Assembly: GCF_000759445.1 (NCBI RefSeq)
Contig: NZ_JRMB01000001.1
Coordinates: forward strand, 1,302,001-1,366,000
Reading direction: 5' to 3'
Source: Pseudomonas lutea
GTDB lineage: Bacteria > Pseudomonadota > Gammaproteobacteria > Pseudomonadales > Pseudomonadaceae
Length of the DNA stretch: 64,000 bases
The notes under the pieces are model-generated. The model ran no database searches. It saw only the letters and a program-made list of their open reading frames with translations, and was not told the origin of the DNA. The translations under genes and the position numbers were made by a program. Shown piece after piece: positions 1 through 12,147 of this stretch; the stretch's first letter is position 1; every line of letters begins with the position of its first letter.

Positions 1-253
1 CCACCACAAATCATACGAACGCCGTAAATCCCCTGTAGGAGCGCGCTTGCCCGCGAAGGCGCCGTCACAGCCAGCACCCTGCTTGCCTGACACACCGCTT
101 TCGCCAGCAAGCCGGCTACTGCGAATTTGGCGTCCACCACAACTCATGCGAACGCCGTAAATGCCCTGTAGGAGCGCGCTTGCCCGCGAACGACTTTCAG
201 CAGCGACATTTTTATCGCTGGCCCATCGCGTTCGCGGGCAAGCGCGCTCCTGC
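1..253. repeat. REP/REPIN cluster at left edge
   Basis: Two REP pairs in tandem. The first has a family A head (35-57, core GTAGGAGCGCGCTTGC) and a family B tail in inverted orientation (100-119), so it is a hybrid. The second is a family A pair with head 168-190 and tail 231-253. The DNA before each head (from 1 and from 134) is nearly the same, so a unit of about 133 bp is duplicated and the array may continue left of the window. No gene is seen in 1-326; reading frames here are translations of the palindromes. Confidence 0.85.
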
Positions 254-278
254 AATGACCGGAGCTACCTTCCGCCCA

Positions 279-306
279 CAAAAAAGCCCCGAACCAGTCG
301 GGGCTT
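279..306 (-). terminator. Rho-independent terminator of nfuA
   Basis: On the minus strand an AGCCCCGA / TCGGGGCT stem (285-292 and 298-305) with a short loop is followed by a run of T (279-285). It lies about 20 bp past the nfuA stop codon. Confidence 0.85.
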
Positions 307-326
307 GGCTTGCAACACGCTCTTGC

Positions 327-920
327 TCAGTAATACGCGTTTTCTTTCTGCGTGTGGTCGGTCACGTCGCGTACGCCGGTCAACTCGGGTATGCGTTCCA
401 GCAGGGTGCGCTCGATACCTTCCTTGAGCGTCACGTCGGCCTGGCCGCAGCCCTGGCAACCGCCACCGAATTGAAGAATCGCGACATTGGCGTCGTCTTC
501 TTCCACCACTTCGATCAGGGTGACCTGCCCGCCATGGCTGGCCAGACCCGGATTGATCTCGGTTTGCAGGTAATAATTGATGCGCTCGTTGATCGGGCTG
601 TCGGCATTGACCATCGGGACTTTGGCGTTTGGCGCCTTGATGGTCAGCTGGCCGCCCATGCGATCAGTGGCGTAGTCGACAACCGCGTCGTCCAGAAACG
701 CTTCACTGAACGCGTCGATCCACGCGGTAAAGCTCTTCAGGCCGATGGCCGTGTCTTCAGGTTTTTCTTCACCCGGCTTGCAATAGGCAATGCAGGTTTC
801 AGCGTATTGGGTGCCAGGCTGGGTAATAAACACGCGGATGCCGATGCCCGGGGTGTTCTGCTTTTCAAGCAGATCGGCCAGGTAATCGTGGGCGGCATCA
901 GTAATCGTAATAGCGGTCAT
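327..920 (-). CDS. nfuA: Fe-S cluster carrier protein NfuA
   Basis: NfuA accepts a [4Fe-4S] cluster and delivers it to apo-proteins in the cytoplasm, mainly under oxidative stress or iron limitation. The 197-residue product has the family's two parts: a degenerate A-type scaffold domain in roughly residues 1-100, and a C-terminal Nfu domain (about 110-190) with the cluster-binding pair Cys155-x-x-Cys158 in the motif GGGCQGCG. I chose the ATG at 920 because AGGAATTTTC precedes it; a longer frame to 962 has no ribosome site and adds a non-family extension. Length fits pseudomonad NfuA. It appears monocistronic, with a strong terminator just downstream. As I recall, the order nfuA near metH and cysI also exists in P. 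aeruginosa, which marks this as core chromosome. Confidence 0.96.
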   Translation of the reverse strand: MTAITITDAAHDYLADLLEKQNTPGIGIRVFITQPGTQYAETCIAYCKPGEEKPEDTAIGLKSFTAWIDAFSEAFLDDAVVDYATDRMGGQLTIKAPNAKVPMVNADSPINERINYYLQTEINPGLASHGGQVTLIEVVEEDDANVAILQFGGGCQGCGQADVTLKEGIERTLLERIPELTGVRDVTDHTQKENAYY

Positions 921-1023
921 GAAAATTCCTCGCAGACGTGGGACGCAGTTTACGCCAATCAACAGCGCCTGACAAAGCCCTAGTGTTTTAGTCGGGTAAA
1001 GGCCCTGACACCTGCCGCATCGA

Positions 1024-2043
1024 TCAGGACAACGCTGCGTCCCGGTTCGCCCTTCTCTCGTCGAGCCAGCCCTTCATGCGTCGATACAAGCCCTTCTCGA
1101 TCCATTCGTAGCTCAGCCATGCACCCAGCGCGATGACCGGCACACAGACCGCGAAAACTCCATACGGGTTAAGACCATAGCGTTCGCTGGCCAGCCAGCC
1201 GGCATACAGCACCAGCACGTGGAGCAGGTACACCGAGTAGGAACAATCGCCCATGACTTTGAGCAGGCGGTAGTTGCGCAGATAGGGTTCGAGAGAAATA
1301 CATGCCACAACGATTACCGCGCTCGGCAGCCCCCAGTTAATGATGCGCGGCGCCGGTTGCAGGTTATCAATGGCGAACAACGCAGCGCCGATCGCCAGCA
1401 ATGGCAGCCACAGCCGCTCGCCGATCCATCCGCGGCGGTACACGATGCCCACGAAGATGCCGAGCAGGAACTCATACACGATGTCATTGGCGTAGAACCG
1501 ACTGACCAGTCCTGAGCGGCCCAACACATCGGTGATGGCGAACAGCGCCGCGCCAAGAATCAGTGGTCGCAGTCGTTGCTGAAACAGGAAGACCAGCGAG
1601 AACAGCACGTAGAAGAGCATTTCATAGTTAAGAGTCCACCCGACATTGAGAGTGGGATAGAGGCCGTAACCGCCCGGGTTTTCTGACGGGATAAACAGCA
1701 GCGACAGGATGAAGCTTTGCCAGTCGACCACCTGGTGCGGCAGCAATGGTTGGGCCACCACAACCAGCAGGCCCATCACCAGCGTGTAAAGCCAATAGGC
1801 CGGAACGATGCGGATGACGCGGTTGAGCATGAATCGACCGGCCGGAATGTCCCGGTCGACCGTTGACAGGTAGATGACCAGACCGCTGATGACGAAAAAG
1901 ATGTCGACGCCCACGGCGCCTTTCTCAGTGAAAAAGCGGCCGACAGGCCCACTCGGATGGAAGTCGAAAAAAATCTGCATGAAGTGGTGACACACAACGG
2001 CCCATGCGGCGAGTGCCCGCAGGGCTTGAACCGAAATCAACAT
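1024..2043 (-). CDS. Acyltransferase 3 family membrane protein
   Basis: A 339-residue multi-spanning inner-membrane protein of the acyltransferase-3 (OafA/ExoZ-like) family, whose members add acetyl or other acyl groups to exopolysaccharide, O-antigen or similar glycans. Visible family marks are the N-terminal [19 protein letters not shown], where the histidine pair is the presumed catalytic site, and [10 protein letters not shown] about 40 residues later, followed by about ten hydrophobic segments. I start at the ATG at 2043, preceded by AAGAGG; the open frame extends upstream to 2388 but that part translates a REP palindrome. No glycan biosynthesis genes are adjacent, so the substrate is unknown. 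Confidence 0.88.
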   Translation of the reverse strand: MLISVQALRALAAWAVVCHHFMQIFFDFHPSGPVGRFFTEKGAVGVDIFFVISGLVIYLSTVDRDIPAGRFMLNRVIRIVPAYWLYTLVMGLLVVVAQPLLPHQVVDWQSFILSLLFIPSENPGGYGLYPTLNVGWTLNYEMLFYVLFSLVFLFQQRLRPLILGAALFAITDVLGRSGLVSRFYANDIVYEFLLGIFVGIVYRRGWIGERLWLPLLAIGAALFAIDNLQPAPRIINWGLPSAVIVVACISLEPYLRNYRLLKVMGDCSYSVYLLHVLVLYAGWLASERYGLNPYGVFAVCVPVIALGAWLSYEWIEKGLYRRMKGWLDERRANRDAALS

Positions 2044-2257
2044 CTGCAACCTCTTGCTTCGTCTGGATTGACCTTCGGCCAGGCACTCAAGCAGGGCTGG
2101 CTCGAAGAGCGACTCATCACGTCCGACTTCGAAAGTTGCAAAAAGGTTCGGCAGCACTGACAGGCTGCATAATGGCTGCGCGCCATGTTTTATAAGGGTT
2201 TTAGCGTTTCGGTCAGCCTCCGCGGTGGTGTGGGGCACGCTGGTTTCTCCCGAATCC

Positions 2258-2345
2258 GTAGGAGCCGGCTTGCTGGCGAAAAAGGCCGGGCAGGTTGCGT
2301 GAAGGGTGGCTGGAACGAGGGGTTCGCCAGCAAGCCGGCTCCTAC
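2258..2345. repeat. REPIN, family B
   Basis: Head GTAGGAGCCGGCTTGC... at 2258-2280 and its inverted partner ending GGCTCCTAC at 2323-2345, separated by about 42 bp. It sits between the divergently transcribed acyltransferase gene and metH. Confidence 0.9.
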
Positions 2346-2388
2346 GGGACGTGGGACGGCGGCTAGTGCGTTGATCGGCAAACGGCAC

Positions 2389-2433
2389 TTGGCAGTTGGC
2401 TGTTGGCAGTTGGCAGTTGGCAGTTGGCAGTTG
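2389..2433. repeat. Heptanucleotide tandem repeat TTGGCAG
   Basis: Six consecutive copies of TTGGCAG (the second is TTGGCTG) at 2389-2430, followed by a partial seventh. It lies in the divergent intergenic region, about 80 bp upstream of the AT-rich -10-like TATTAT (2509-2514) of metH. Confidence 0.9.
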
Positions 2434-2567
2434 CCGGCTGGGAGTCGACCGGCAACATGAGCAAAATTCATGTAAAACCCGAAGTGATTTAAATCCGTAC
2501 AGGTTTGCTATTATTTCGCACTTTTCAGCGCCACTTATTTTCGTACTTCTTCATCCGGGTAACGTCC

Positions 2568-6278
<3,711 letters not shown>

Positions 6279-6330
6279 GGCGGGACCCTGGTCGTTTGGC
6301 TGGGTTTACACACTCAGCCAATACACACCC

Positions 6331-7639
6331 ACAAGAGCGCGCTTGCCCGCGAATAACCGATACAGACGACAAAAATATGTCGGATGTACCGGCCAGTTCG
6401 CGGGCAAGCGCGCTCCTACAAATGCTCGGACAGCCGGTTCATCCATCAAGCCCCGCGCCGACCGTGCCGGCGATTCATTCCCGGGCACTCATGCCGCTCA
6501 TTCGCCTGATTCGCCTGATTCGCGTTGCTGCGACGGCATCGGCTGGGTGCCGCAAAACGTTGGTGAATGGAGGTCATTGTAGGAGCGCGCTTGCCCGCGA
6601 AAAATTGTCCAGACGATAAAAACGCGTCGGATGTACTGCCCCTTCGCGGGCAAGCGCGCTCCTACAAATGGTCGAACAGACGGTTCATTCATCAAGCCCC
6701 GCGCCGCGCGTGCTGACGATTCATTCTGCGGGTACCCATGGCGCTCATTCGCCTGATTCGCCTGATTCGCGTTGCCGCGACGGCGTCGGTTGGATGCCGC
6801 AATCCGTCGGTTGAATGGAGGTCATTGTAGGAGCGCGCTTGCCCGCGAAAAATTGCCCAGACGATAAAAACGCGTCGGATGTACTGCCCCTTCGCGGGCA
6901 AGCGCGCTCCTACAAATGGTCGAACAGACGGTTCATTCATCAAGCCCCGCGCCGCCCTTGCCGGCGATTGGTTCTGCGGCTACTCATGCCGCCCATTCGC
7001 CTGATTCGCGCTCCTGCGAAGAAGTCAGTTGGGGCGCCGCAAACCGTCTGTTGAATCGAGATCATCGTAGGAGCGCGCTTGCCCGCGAAAAATTGTCCAG
7101 ACGATAAAAACGCGTCGGATGTACTGCCCCTTCGCGGGCAAGCGCGCTCCTACAAATGCTCGGACAGACGGTTCATTCATCAAGCCCCGCGCCGACCGTG
7201 CCGGCGATTCATTCGCGGGCACTCATGCGGCTCATTCGCCTGAGTCGCGATCCTGCGACGGCATCGGCTGGGTGCCGCAAACCGTCGGTTGAAACGAGGT
7301 CCCTGTAGGAGCGCGCTTGCCCGCGAAAAATTGTCCAGACGATAAAAACGCGTCGGATGTACTGCCCTTTCGCGGGCAAGCGCGCTCCTACAAATGGTCG
7401 AACAGCCGGTTCATTCATCAAGCCCCGCGCCGCGCGTGCTGACGATTCATTCTGCGGGTACCCATGGCGCTCATTCGCCTGATTCGCCTGATTCGCTTTG
7501 CTGCGACGGCATCGGCTGGGTGCCGCAAACCGTCGGTTGAAACGAGGTCCCTGTAGGAGCGCGCTTGCCCGCGAAAAATTGTCCAGACGATAAAAACGCG
7601 TCGGATGTACTGCCCCTTCGCGGGCAAGCGCGCTCCTAC
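6331..7639. repeat. Composite tandem array 1: six REPINs with conserved spacers
   Basis: Six family A REPINs begin at 6331, 6579, 6827, 7067, 7305 and 7553 (steps 248, 248, 240, 238, 248 bp). Each is a head ending TTGCCCGCGAA, a ~40-bp loop including AATTGTCCAGACGATAAAAA, and an inverted tail TTCGCGGGCAAGCGCGC. The ~160 bp between REPINs is also conserved from unit to unit, with GGTTCATTCATCAAGCCCCG and CATTCGCCTGATTCGC, so the repeating unit is REPIN plus spacer. The first head is degenerate. Nothing in 6279-7728 looks like a real gene. The same unit recurs at 19396-20236. Confidence 0.93.
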
Positions 7640-7728
7640 AAATGCTCGGACAGACGGTTCATCCATTCAGCCATGCGCGTCTTGTGCCGGTGGTTCATTC
7701 GACTGGCCGCCGCGCTGCTGCAACGGCT

Positions 7729-9495
7729 TCAGCCGGGGATTCGTTCGCTGTGATTCTCGGCCCATCGCAACTGCCTGTCCTGCGGTTGCAGGATCAACGT
7801 CAATTGATTGAACAGATGGATGTCGGCGTACCGTGCGAAGAAGCGGTTAAGCACCTCGCCGAACACGCAAATCTCGCCTTCCCCGGCAAAGGTCTCCGCT
7901 TCCAGAGTCACCTGAATGCTCACCCCCCGCAGCAGAAACCCTTTTTCAAAGCGCTGAAGCAGAGAATGCCTGACCTCGGTGATCGCCTGCACCCGGCGAC
8001 GGTTGACCTCACTGCCGGTCCAGTCGTACAGCGCCAGCGTATGACGTAACACCTCAGCGCTTTCGAGCATCGGCAAAAAGGTCGACCCCAAATGACCGAG
8101 CACATTCCAGTGGGCGCGGTCACTGTCGGGCGGATAGCAGGGCATTGTCGGCACGCACAGATTTCGTACCCGCAGCGTGCGTTTGCCCACGCGCGCGGCC
8201 TCGTCCAGCACCGTTTCAGCCAGTGCCATTCGCGGCAACCGCCCGTCAGTGCCAGTCAACTGCAAAGACAACCGCTGATCGCGGCTGATGCGGTCTAGGT
8301 CGAAGCCATCGCCACCCAGCACCAGCCACGTGACGGACGACCCGCTTGACGCGCGCTTGAGCCGGGTATGGAAGTACCGCTCCGGCGCCTGGCCAGGCAT
8401 CATCCCGCCCTTGTGCTGGAAGTGGGTGAAAGGCACGTACTTGTGCCGCGCCGAGCCCTTGGAGGCGATGACGCTGTCCACCGAATAGATTTCCGCGTGG
8501 CTGTCCCCCAAGTGCAGCGGACGTACCGGATAGTCGCTCTGCAAAGCGTCGAGCGTCACCGGCTCCGCCTCCAGAGCGAAGAGGTTGATGACGGACACAG
8601 TGTGCAGACGGATATGCTCGGCACTGAGCGCAAATCCATGGGGCCAGGGTCTCCTGAGGACCACTTCAAGCTCAAACGCCCTTGTACTGACGTCAAATTG
8701 CGCATGCTCCAGGCCCTTGAGCCTGAGGTTCATGAACTTCTCGGGAAGGCTGAAATACTCCATGAACAACGAGAAGCCGCCGAGCGCATTATCGGTTTGG
8801 GGCCAAAGCACATCGTTGTCACCGAAGCCCTTCGCCGCAAAATGAACGTCGAGCAGCTGGCGCTCAGCCTCCCCGCTGTGCAGATAGATCGCTTCGGCAT
8901 CCAGCGCGAACGCACTGTGCAGCGCGCCGGCAAGGGCCGGGCTGGCGTTCAGGTACAGCGAGAGGTTGCGCAGGTCCAGATTCTCCCAACTGATCAACTT
9001 GCCCAGCGAGAAGTGCAGACGGATCACCGACTGGCCGTTTGGCTGCTGCCCCACCCGCACGGTATCGAGTGCCAGCGCGCGCAGCGTCATGTCCTGAGTG
9101 GTGGTGTAGCGGCAGCGTGTGCGCTGCGAGCCGACCGGTTGCGAGCGCACCTCGAAACCTTTGGGCAGGGTCTCGCAAGTCTTCATCTCGTCGATCTCGG
9201 GCGTGAGCTCGACGATCGACAGCGAAGGGATCATGCGCAGAAACTGCGGCTCCACCATCCCCATCAACCCCTCGGTCAGTTCCGGCAAGTCGTCGTCGAG
9301 CTTTTCGCGCGTTCGCGCCATCAAAAACGCAAAGCGCTGGAACAGCTCCTCAACGGCCGGGTCAATGGCGCCGGGCTTATCCAGGTTGAGTGCCGCAGCG
9401 CGGTCGGGAAACTGCGTCGCGAATTCAGATGCAGCTCGATGCAGGTAACGCATCTCGGCGTCGAAGTACGCCAGTGTTTTGTTGTCCTTGCTCAT
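7729..9495 (-). CDS. tssF: Type VI secretion baseplate subunit TssF
   Basis: TssF (VasA/ImpG) is a wedge protein of the T6SS baseplate that works with TssG, TssE and TssK to link the sheath/tube to the VgrG spike. The 588-residue product starts with the family N-terminus (LAYFDAEMRYLHRAASEFA; PAVEELFQRFAFLMARTREKLDDDLPEL) and runs to the usual C-terminal region, so it looks full length. AAGGATA precedes the ATG at 9495. It is the last gene of the eight-gene island, 44 bp after the PAAR gene. Oddity: tssG, normally overlapping the tssF end, is missing; instead the REP array begins about 90 bp downstream. No tssA, B, C, E, H, J, K or M is in the window, so this is a detached or second copy that needs a partner system elsewhere. 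Confidence 0.93.
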   Translation of the reverse strand: MSKDNKTLAYFDAEMRYLHRAASEFATQFPDRAAALNLDKPGAIDPAVEELFQRFAFLMARTREKLDDDLPELTEGLMGMVEPQFLRMIPSLSIVELTPEIDEMKTCETLPKGFEVRSQPVGSQRTRCRYTTTQDMTLRALALDTVRVGQQPNGQSVIRLHFSLGKLISWENLDLRNLSLYLNASPALAGALHSAFALDAEAIYLHSGEAERQLLDVHFAAKGFGDNDVLWPQTDNALGGFSLFMEYFSLPEKFMNLRLKGLEHAQFDVSTRAFELEVVLRRPWPHGFALSAEHIRLHTVSVINLFALEAEPVTLDALQSDYPVRPLHLGDSHAEIYSVDSVIASKGSARHKYVPFTHFQHKGGMMPGQAPERYFHTRLKRASSGSSVTWLVLGGDGFDLDRISRDQRLSLQLTGTDGRLPRMALAETVLDEAARVGKRTLRVRNLCVPTMPCYPPDSDRAHWNVLGHLGSTFLPMLESAEVLRHTLALYDWTGSEVNRRRVQAITEVRHSLLQRFEKGFLLRGVSIQVTLEAETFAGEGEICVFGEVLNRFFARYADIHLFNQLTLILQPQDRQLRWAENHSERIPG

Positions 9496-9539
9496 GGCAG
9501 ATATCCTTGTCTCGATTGTTCAGAAAGCACCCATCGTCC

Positions 9540-9803
9540 TCAGCTCGCGCTCGCTTCCGGCAGCGAGGTGATCAATGTGCAACCGCACGTGCAGGGGTCA
9601 CCGTGGAATGCGACCGGCACGCCGTCATCGCCGAACCCTGCATTGCCCTCGGCGATAGCGTTCGCGCCGTGGCCAGGCAGGGGGCAAACGACAATGTCGC
9701 CAACGCGGGCTGCGCCCAGGCCGTCAAATATCATCGAGTCGGAGCCGGATTTGACTGTGCCGCCGCCGGTGGTGGAGTCGCCAATGCGGATGATGCCTTT
9801 CAT
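9540..9803 (-). CDS. PAAR-domain spike-tip protein
   Basis: A complete 87-residue PAAR protein. PAAR proteins form the zinc-stabilised cone that caps the VgrG trimer in the T6SS spike and help recruit effectors. The visible pattern is typical: MKGIIRIGDSTTGGGTV at the start, repeated glycine turns, VGDIVVCPLPGHG, FHGDPCTCGCTLI near the end, with His and Cys residues available for the zinc site. It has no N- or C-terminal effector extension. The start overlaps the stop of the upstream Sel1 lipoprotein gene by 4 bp (ATGA), which indicates translational coupling, and tssF follows 44 bp downstream. Confidence 0.94.
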   Translation of the reverse strand: MKGIIRIGDSTTGGGTVKSGSDSMIFDGLGAARVGDIVVCPLPGHGANAIAEGNAGFGDDGVPVAFHGDPCTCGCTLITSLPEASAS

Positions 9804-10873
9804 GTGAAATCCTCTTGTGGGGTGGGTAATTGGGTCAGCGACGGAGCGTGCGCCAGCGGCTTGCCCGTGGCGGGATCGAGTTTCAGGTCGTGGGTCAGGC
9901 GCTGGATCAGTTCGGCCGACGGCTTTTCAGGTGGGATGTTGGCTTCGCGAGCTTCGAGCCATTGCAGCTTGCCGTCCCACGGCGGCAGCTTGGCCGGTGG
10001 CAGAGGGAGGATGTCGTTTATTTCGGGGACTTTGGGGTGGGCGTAGGAATAGTCGGCGAGAATGCTCCAGATGGCCTCATAGCGCTCGGCGCGCTCCAAG
10101 TCTTCCGCCAACTCCAGATAATGCAACTCGTTGGTCGGATCCGGCCCGCGGAAACCCTTATGCAGAAAACTTGCAGAAGTCTCATCGCCTGCGGCGACAC
10201 CGAGTTGAAATGCATCCACTGCTTCTCGATATTGTTTTTCAGTCTGTAGATCGATAGCCAAGTCGAGCGCAGCAGCTCCCTGTCCTTGCGCGGCTGCGCA
10301 ACGGCGCATCTGGCGCGCGACATCCGGCGACCTATCGCTCGGCGCCAGCGCGTCACCGATTTCATATTGAGCCTGTGCGCTTCCCTCAGCGGCCGCCTTG
10401 CGCAGGTAGCGCCGCGACATCTCGGCGTCCTGCTTAAGATTGGCAATACCGTGTTTCAGGAATATCGACACGAAGTAGTAACCGGTCGCGACATCGGCAT
10501 CAACCAGTGCCTGACTGAACCGCAGGTGTTCGTGGCTTCGGATGCTGTACTTGCCACGCAGGCTGTCGTTTTGCAGGTTGATAATGGCTTTGACATGGCC
10601 GTTCTCGGCGGCGATGCGATAGAGCCGACCCACCTCAACATCGGTCGCCGGGTCCTGTTTCAGCTGGTTGTTCTTCTGCAGCCAGCGGGCATACTTGAAC
10701 AGCACGTCACTGTCTGCGGTGGCCGCGGGTAGCGTTTCGTGTCTGCAAGTGAAAGCCAGGTTTTCCTTTATTTCTTCCAGTGACGCGACAGATGCACCGC
10801 GCTTAGGCTCGCTGTGTGGCGCGCCGCATCCTGTTAGCAGCAGGCAAGACAAAATCCAGGCGCGCGACTTCAT
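9800..10873 (-). CDS. Sel1-repeat lipoprotein, third paralog, C-terminally short (probable Tle5b immunity)
   Basis: A 357-residue lipoprotein with lipobox LLLTGC (lipidated Cys at position 16), so it should be anchored to a membrane facing the periplasm. It is the third of three tandem paralogs and shares most of its length with them: the DSDVLFKYARWLQKNNQLKQ segment, Sel1/TPR-like helical repeats (AAEGSAQAQYEIGDALAP), and the PPWDGKLQWLEAREANIPPE block. Unlike the other two it lacks the last ~75 residues containing the SECP...GYWQVVEY region and ends in an unrelated short tail. In P. aeruginosa three tandem Sel1-like proteins (PA5086-PA5088) protect against the phospholipase PldB; the same order here suggests immunity, which is inference. 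Overlaps both neighbours by 4 bp. Confidence 0.85.
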   Translation of the reverse strand: MKSRAWILSCLLLTGCGAPHSEPKRGASVASLEEIKENLAFTCRHETLPAATADSDVLFKYARWLQKNNQLKQDPATDVEVGRLYRIAAENGHVKAIINLQNDSLRGKYSIRSHEHLRFSQALVDADVATGYYFVSIFLKHGIANLKQDAEMSRRYLRKAAAEGSAQAQYEIGDALAPSDRSPDVARQMRRCAAAQGQGAAALDLAIDLQTEKQYREAVDAFQLGVAAGDETSASFLHKGFRGPDPTNELHYLELAEDLERAERYEAIWSILADYSYAHPKVPEINDILPLPPAKLPPWDGKLQWLEAREANIPPEKPSAELIQRLTHDLKLDPATGKPLAHAPSLTQLPTPQEDFT

Positions 10874-12147
10874 ACCAACCTCCAGCTAACCCGGACCGGG
10901 CCTACACGAACAGCGCTGGGAAAAGGCCAGATGCGCTCCTCTTCGTAACGCATGTCCACGACGGGAAAAGTTTCGCCCTGCTCGAAATACCGAATGACCG
11001 GCTGGCCGTTGGGCGTGCGCAGTGTTGAATACTCGACGACCTGCCAGTAACCGCTGGCCGGGCACTCAGAACGGGCGACGCAAGGATCCGCTGACAGGTG
11101 CGCCTGGCTGAAACCTTTGGCGCCCGGCATTGGCTTGCCGGTGTCAGGGTCGAGCTTAAGGTCATGAGTGAGCCGCTGGATCAGCTCGGGCGACGGCTTC
11201 TCGGGTGGAATGTTGGCTTCGCGCGCTTCCAGCCACTGAAGCTTGCCGTCCCAAGGTGGCAGCTTGGCCGGTGGCAGTGGGAGGATTTCATTAATTTCAG
11301 GGATTTTGGGGTGGGCGTAGGAATAGTCAGCGAGGATGCTCCAGATTTTGTCGTAGCGCTCAGCGCGTTCAAGGTCCTTCTTCAGCGCTAGGTAATAAAG
11401 TTCATTGGTTGGTTCTGGGCCTCGAAAACCATTGCGTAAAAAACTGGAAGAGCTTTCGTTTCCCGCAGCGATACCAAGTTGAAACGCCTCCATCGCTTCT
11501 CGATACTCTTTGTAGTATTTACGGTCAACTCCTAATGTAACAGCAGCGTCGCCGTGGCCCTGGCCTGCGGCACAGCGATACATCTGCACGGCAATCTCTG
11601 GAGCGATGTCGCTTGGGGCTAGCACATCTGCAATCTCGTATTGAGCCTGCGCGCTTCCCTCATCAGCGGCCTTGCGCAGATAACGCAATGACATCTCCGT
11701 GTCTTGTTTCAGATCGGCGATACCGTTTTTTAGGAAGAGCGACACGAAGTAGTAACCCGTCGCCACGTCTGCATCGATCAGTGTCTGACTGAAGCGAAGG
11801 TGCTCGTGGCCCTGCAGTCTGAATTTCCCACGCAGGCTGTCGTTTTGCAGATTGATGATGGCTTTGACATGGCCATTTTCGGCGGCGATGCGATAGAGAA
11901 GACCCACCTCAACATCGGTCGCTGGGTCCTGTTTCAGCTGGTTGTTCTTCTGCAGCCAGCGGGCGTACTTGAACAGCACGTCGCTGTCGGCGCTGGCCGC
12001 TGGTAGCGTTTCGTGTTTGCAAGTGAAGGCCAGGTTTACTTCTATTTCTTCGAGTGACGCGACGGATGCACCCTGACCACGCTCGCTGTCTGACACGCCA
12101 CATCCTGCCAAAAGGAGGCAATACAAAACCCAGGCCCGCGACCTCAT
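10870..12147 (-). CDS. Sel1-repeat lipoprotein, second paralog (probable Tle5b immunity)
   Basis: 425 residues with lipobox LLLAGC (Cys16). Sel1-like repeats occupy about residues 40-260 (YLRKAADEGSAQAQYEIADVL), followed by the PPWDGKLQWLEAREANIPPE block and a C-terminal domain with SECPASGYWQVVEY and WPFPSAVRVGPVRVSW. It is very similar to the upstream paralog, with long identical stretches such as the segment around NGIADLKQDTEMS, which points to recent duplication or gene conversion. The start overlaps the previous stop by 4 bp. By comparison with the PldB locus of P. aeruginosa the likely role is to bind and block the periplasm-acting phospholipase D; no experiment supports this for this sequence. 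Confidence 0.87.
   Translation of the reverse strand: MRSRAWVLYCLLLAGCGVSDSERGQGASVASLEEIEVNLAFTCKHETLPAASADSDVLFKYARWLQKNNQLKQDPATDVEVGLLYRIAAENGHVKAIINLQNDSLRGKFRLQGHEHLRFSQTLIDADVATGYYFVSLFLKNGIADLKQDTEMSLRYLRKAADEGSAQAQYEIADVLAPSDIAPEIAVQMYRCAAGQGHGDAAVTLGVDRKYYKEYREAMEAFQLGIAAGNESSSSFLRNGFRGPEPTNELYYLALKKDLERAERYDKIWSILADYSYAHPKIPEINEILPLPPAKLPPWDGKLQWLEAREANIPPEKPSPELIQRLTHDLKLDPDTGKPMPGAKGFSQAHLSADPCVARSECPASGYWQVVEYSTLRTPNGQPVIRYFEQGETFPVVDMRYEEERIWPFPSAVRVGPVRVSWRLV

Noticed and set aside
2044..2388. 115-residue N-terminal extension of the acyltransferase
   Set aside because: It reads through a REPIN and lacks a start signal; the ATG at 2043 with AAGAGG begins the family N-terminus.
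2440..2567. Riboswitch (SAM or cobalamin) in front of metH
   Set aside because: The leader is too short, and no conserved B12-box or SAM-type core could be found.
6300..7800. Many short reading frames encoding RSALAREKL/VGARLPAK-type peptides
   Set aside because: They are translations of the REP palindromes and repeat in every array on both strands; none has a domain or ribosome site of its own.
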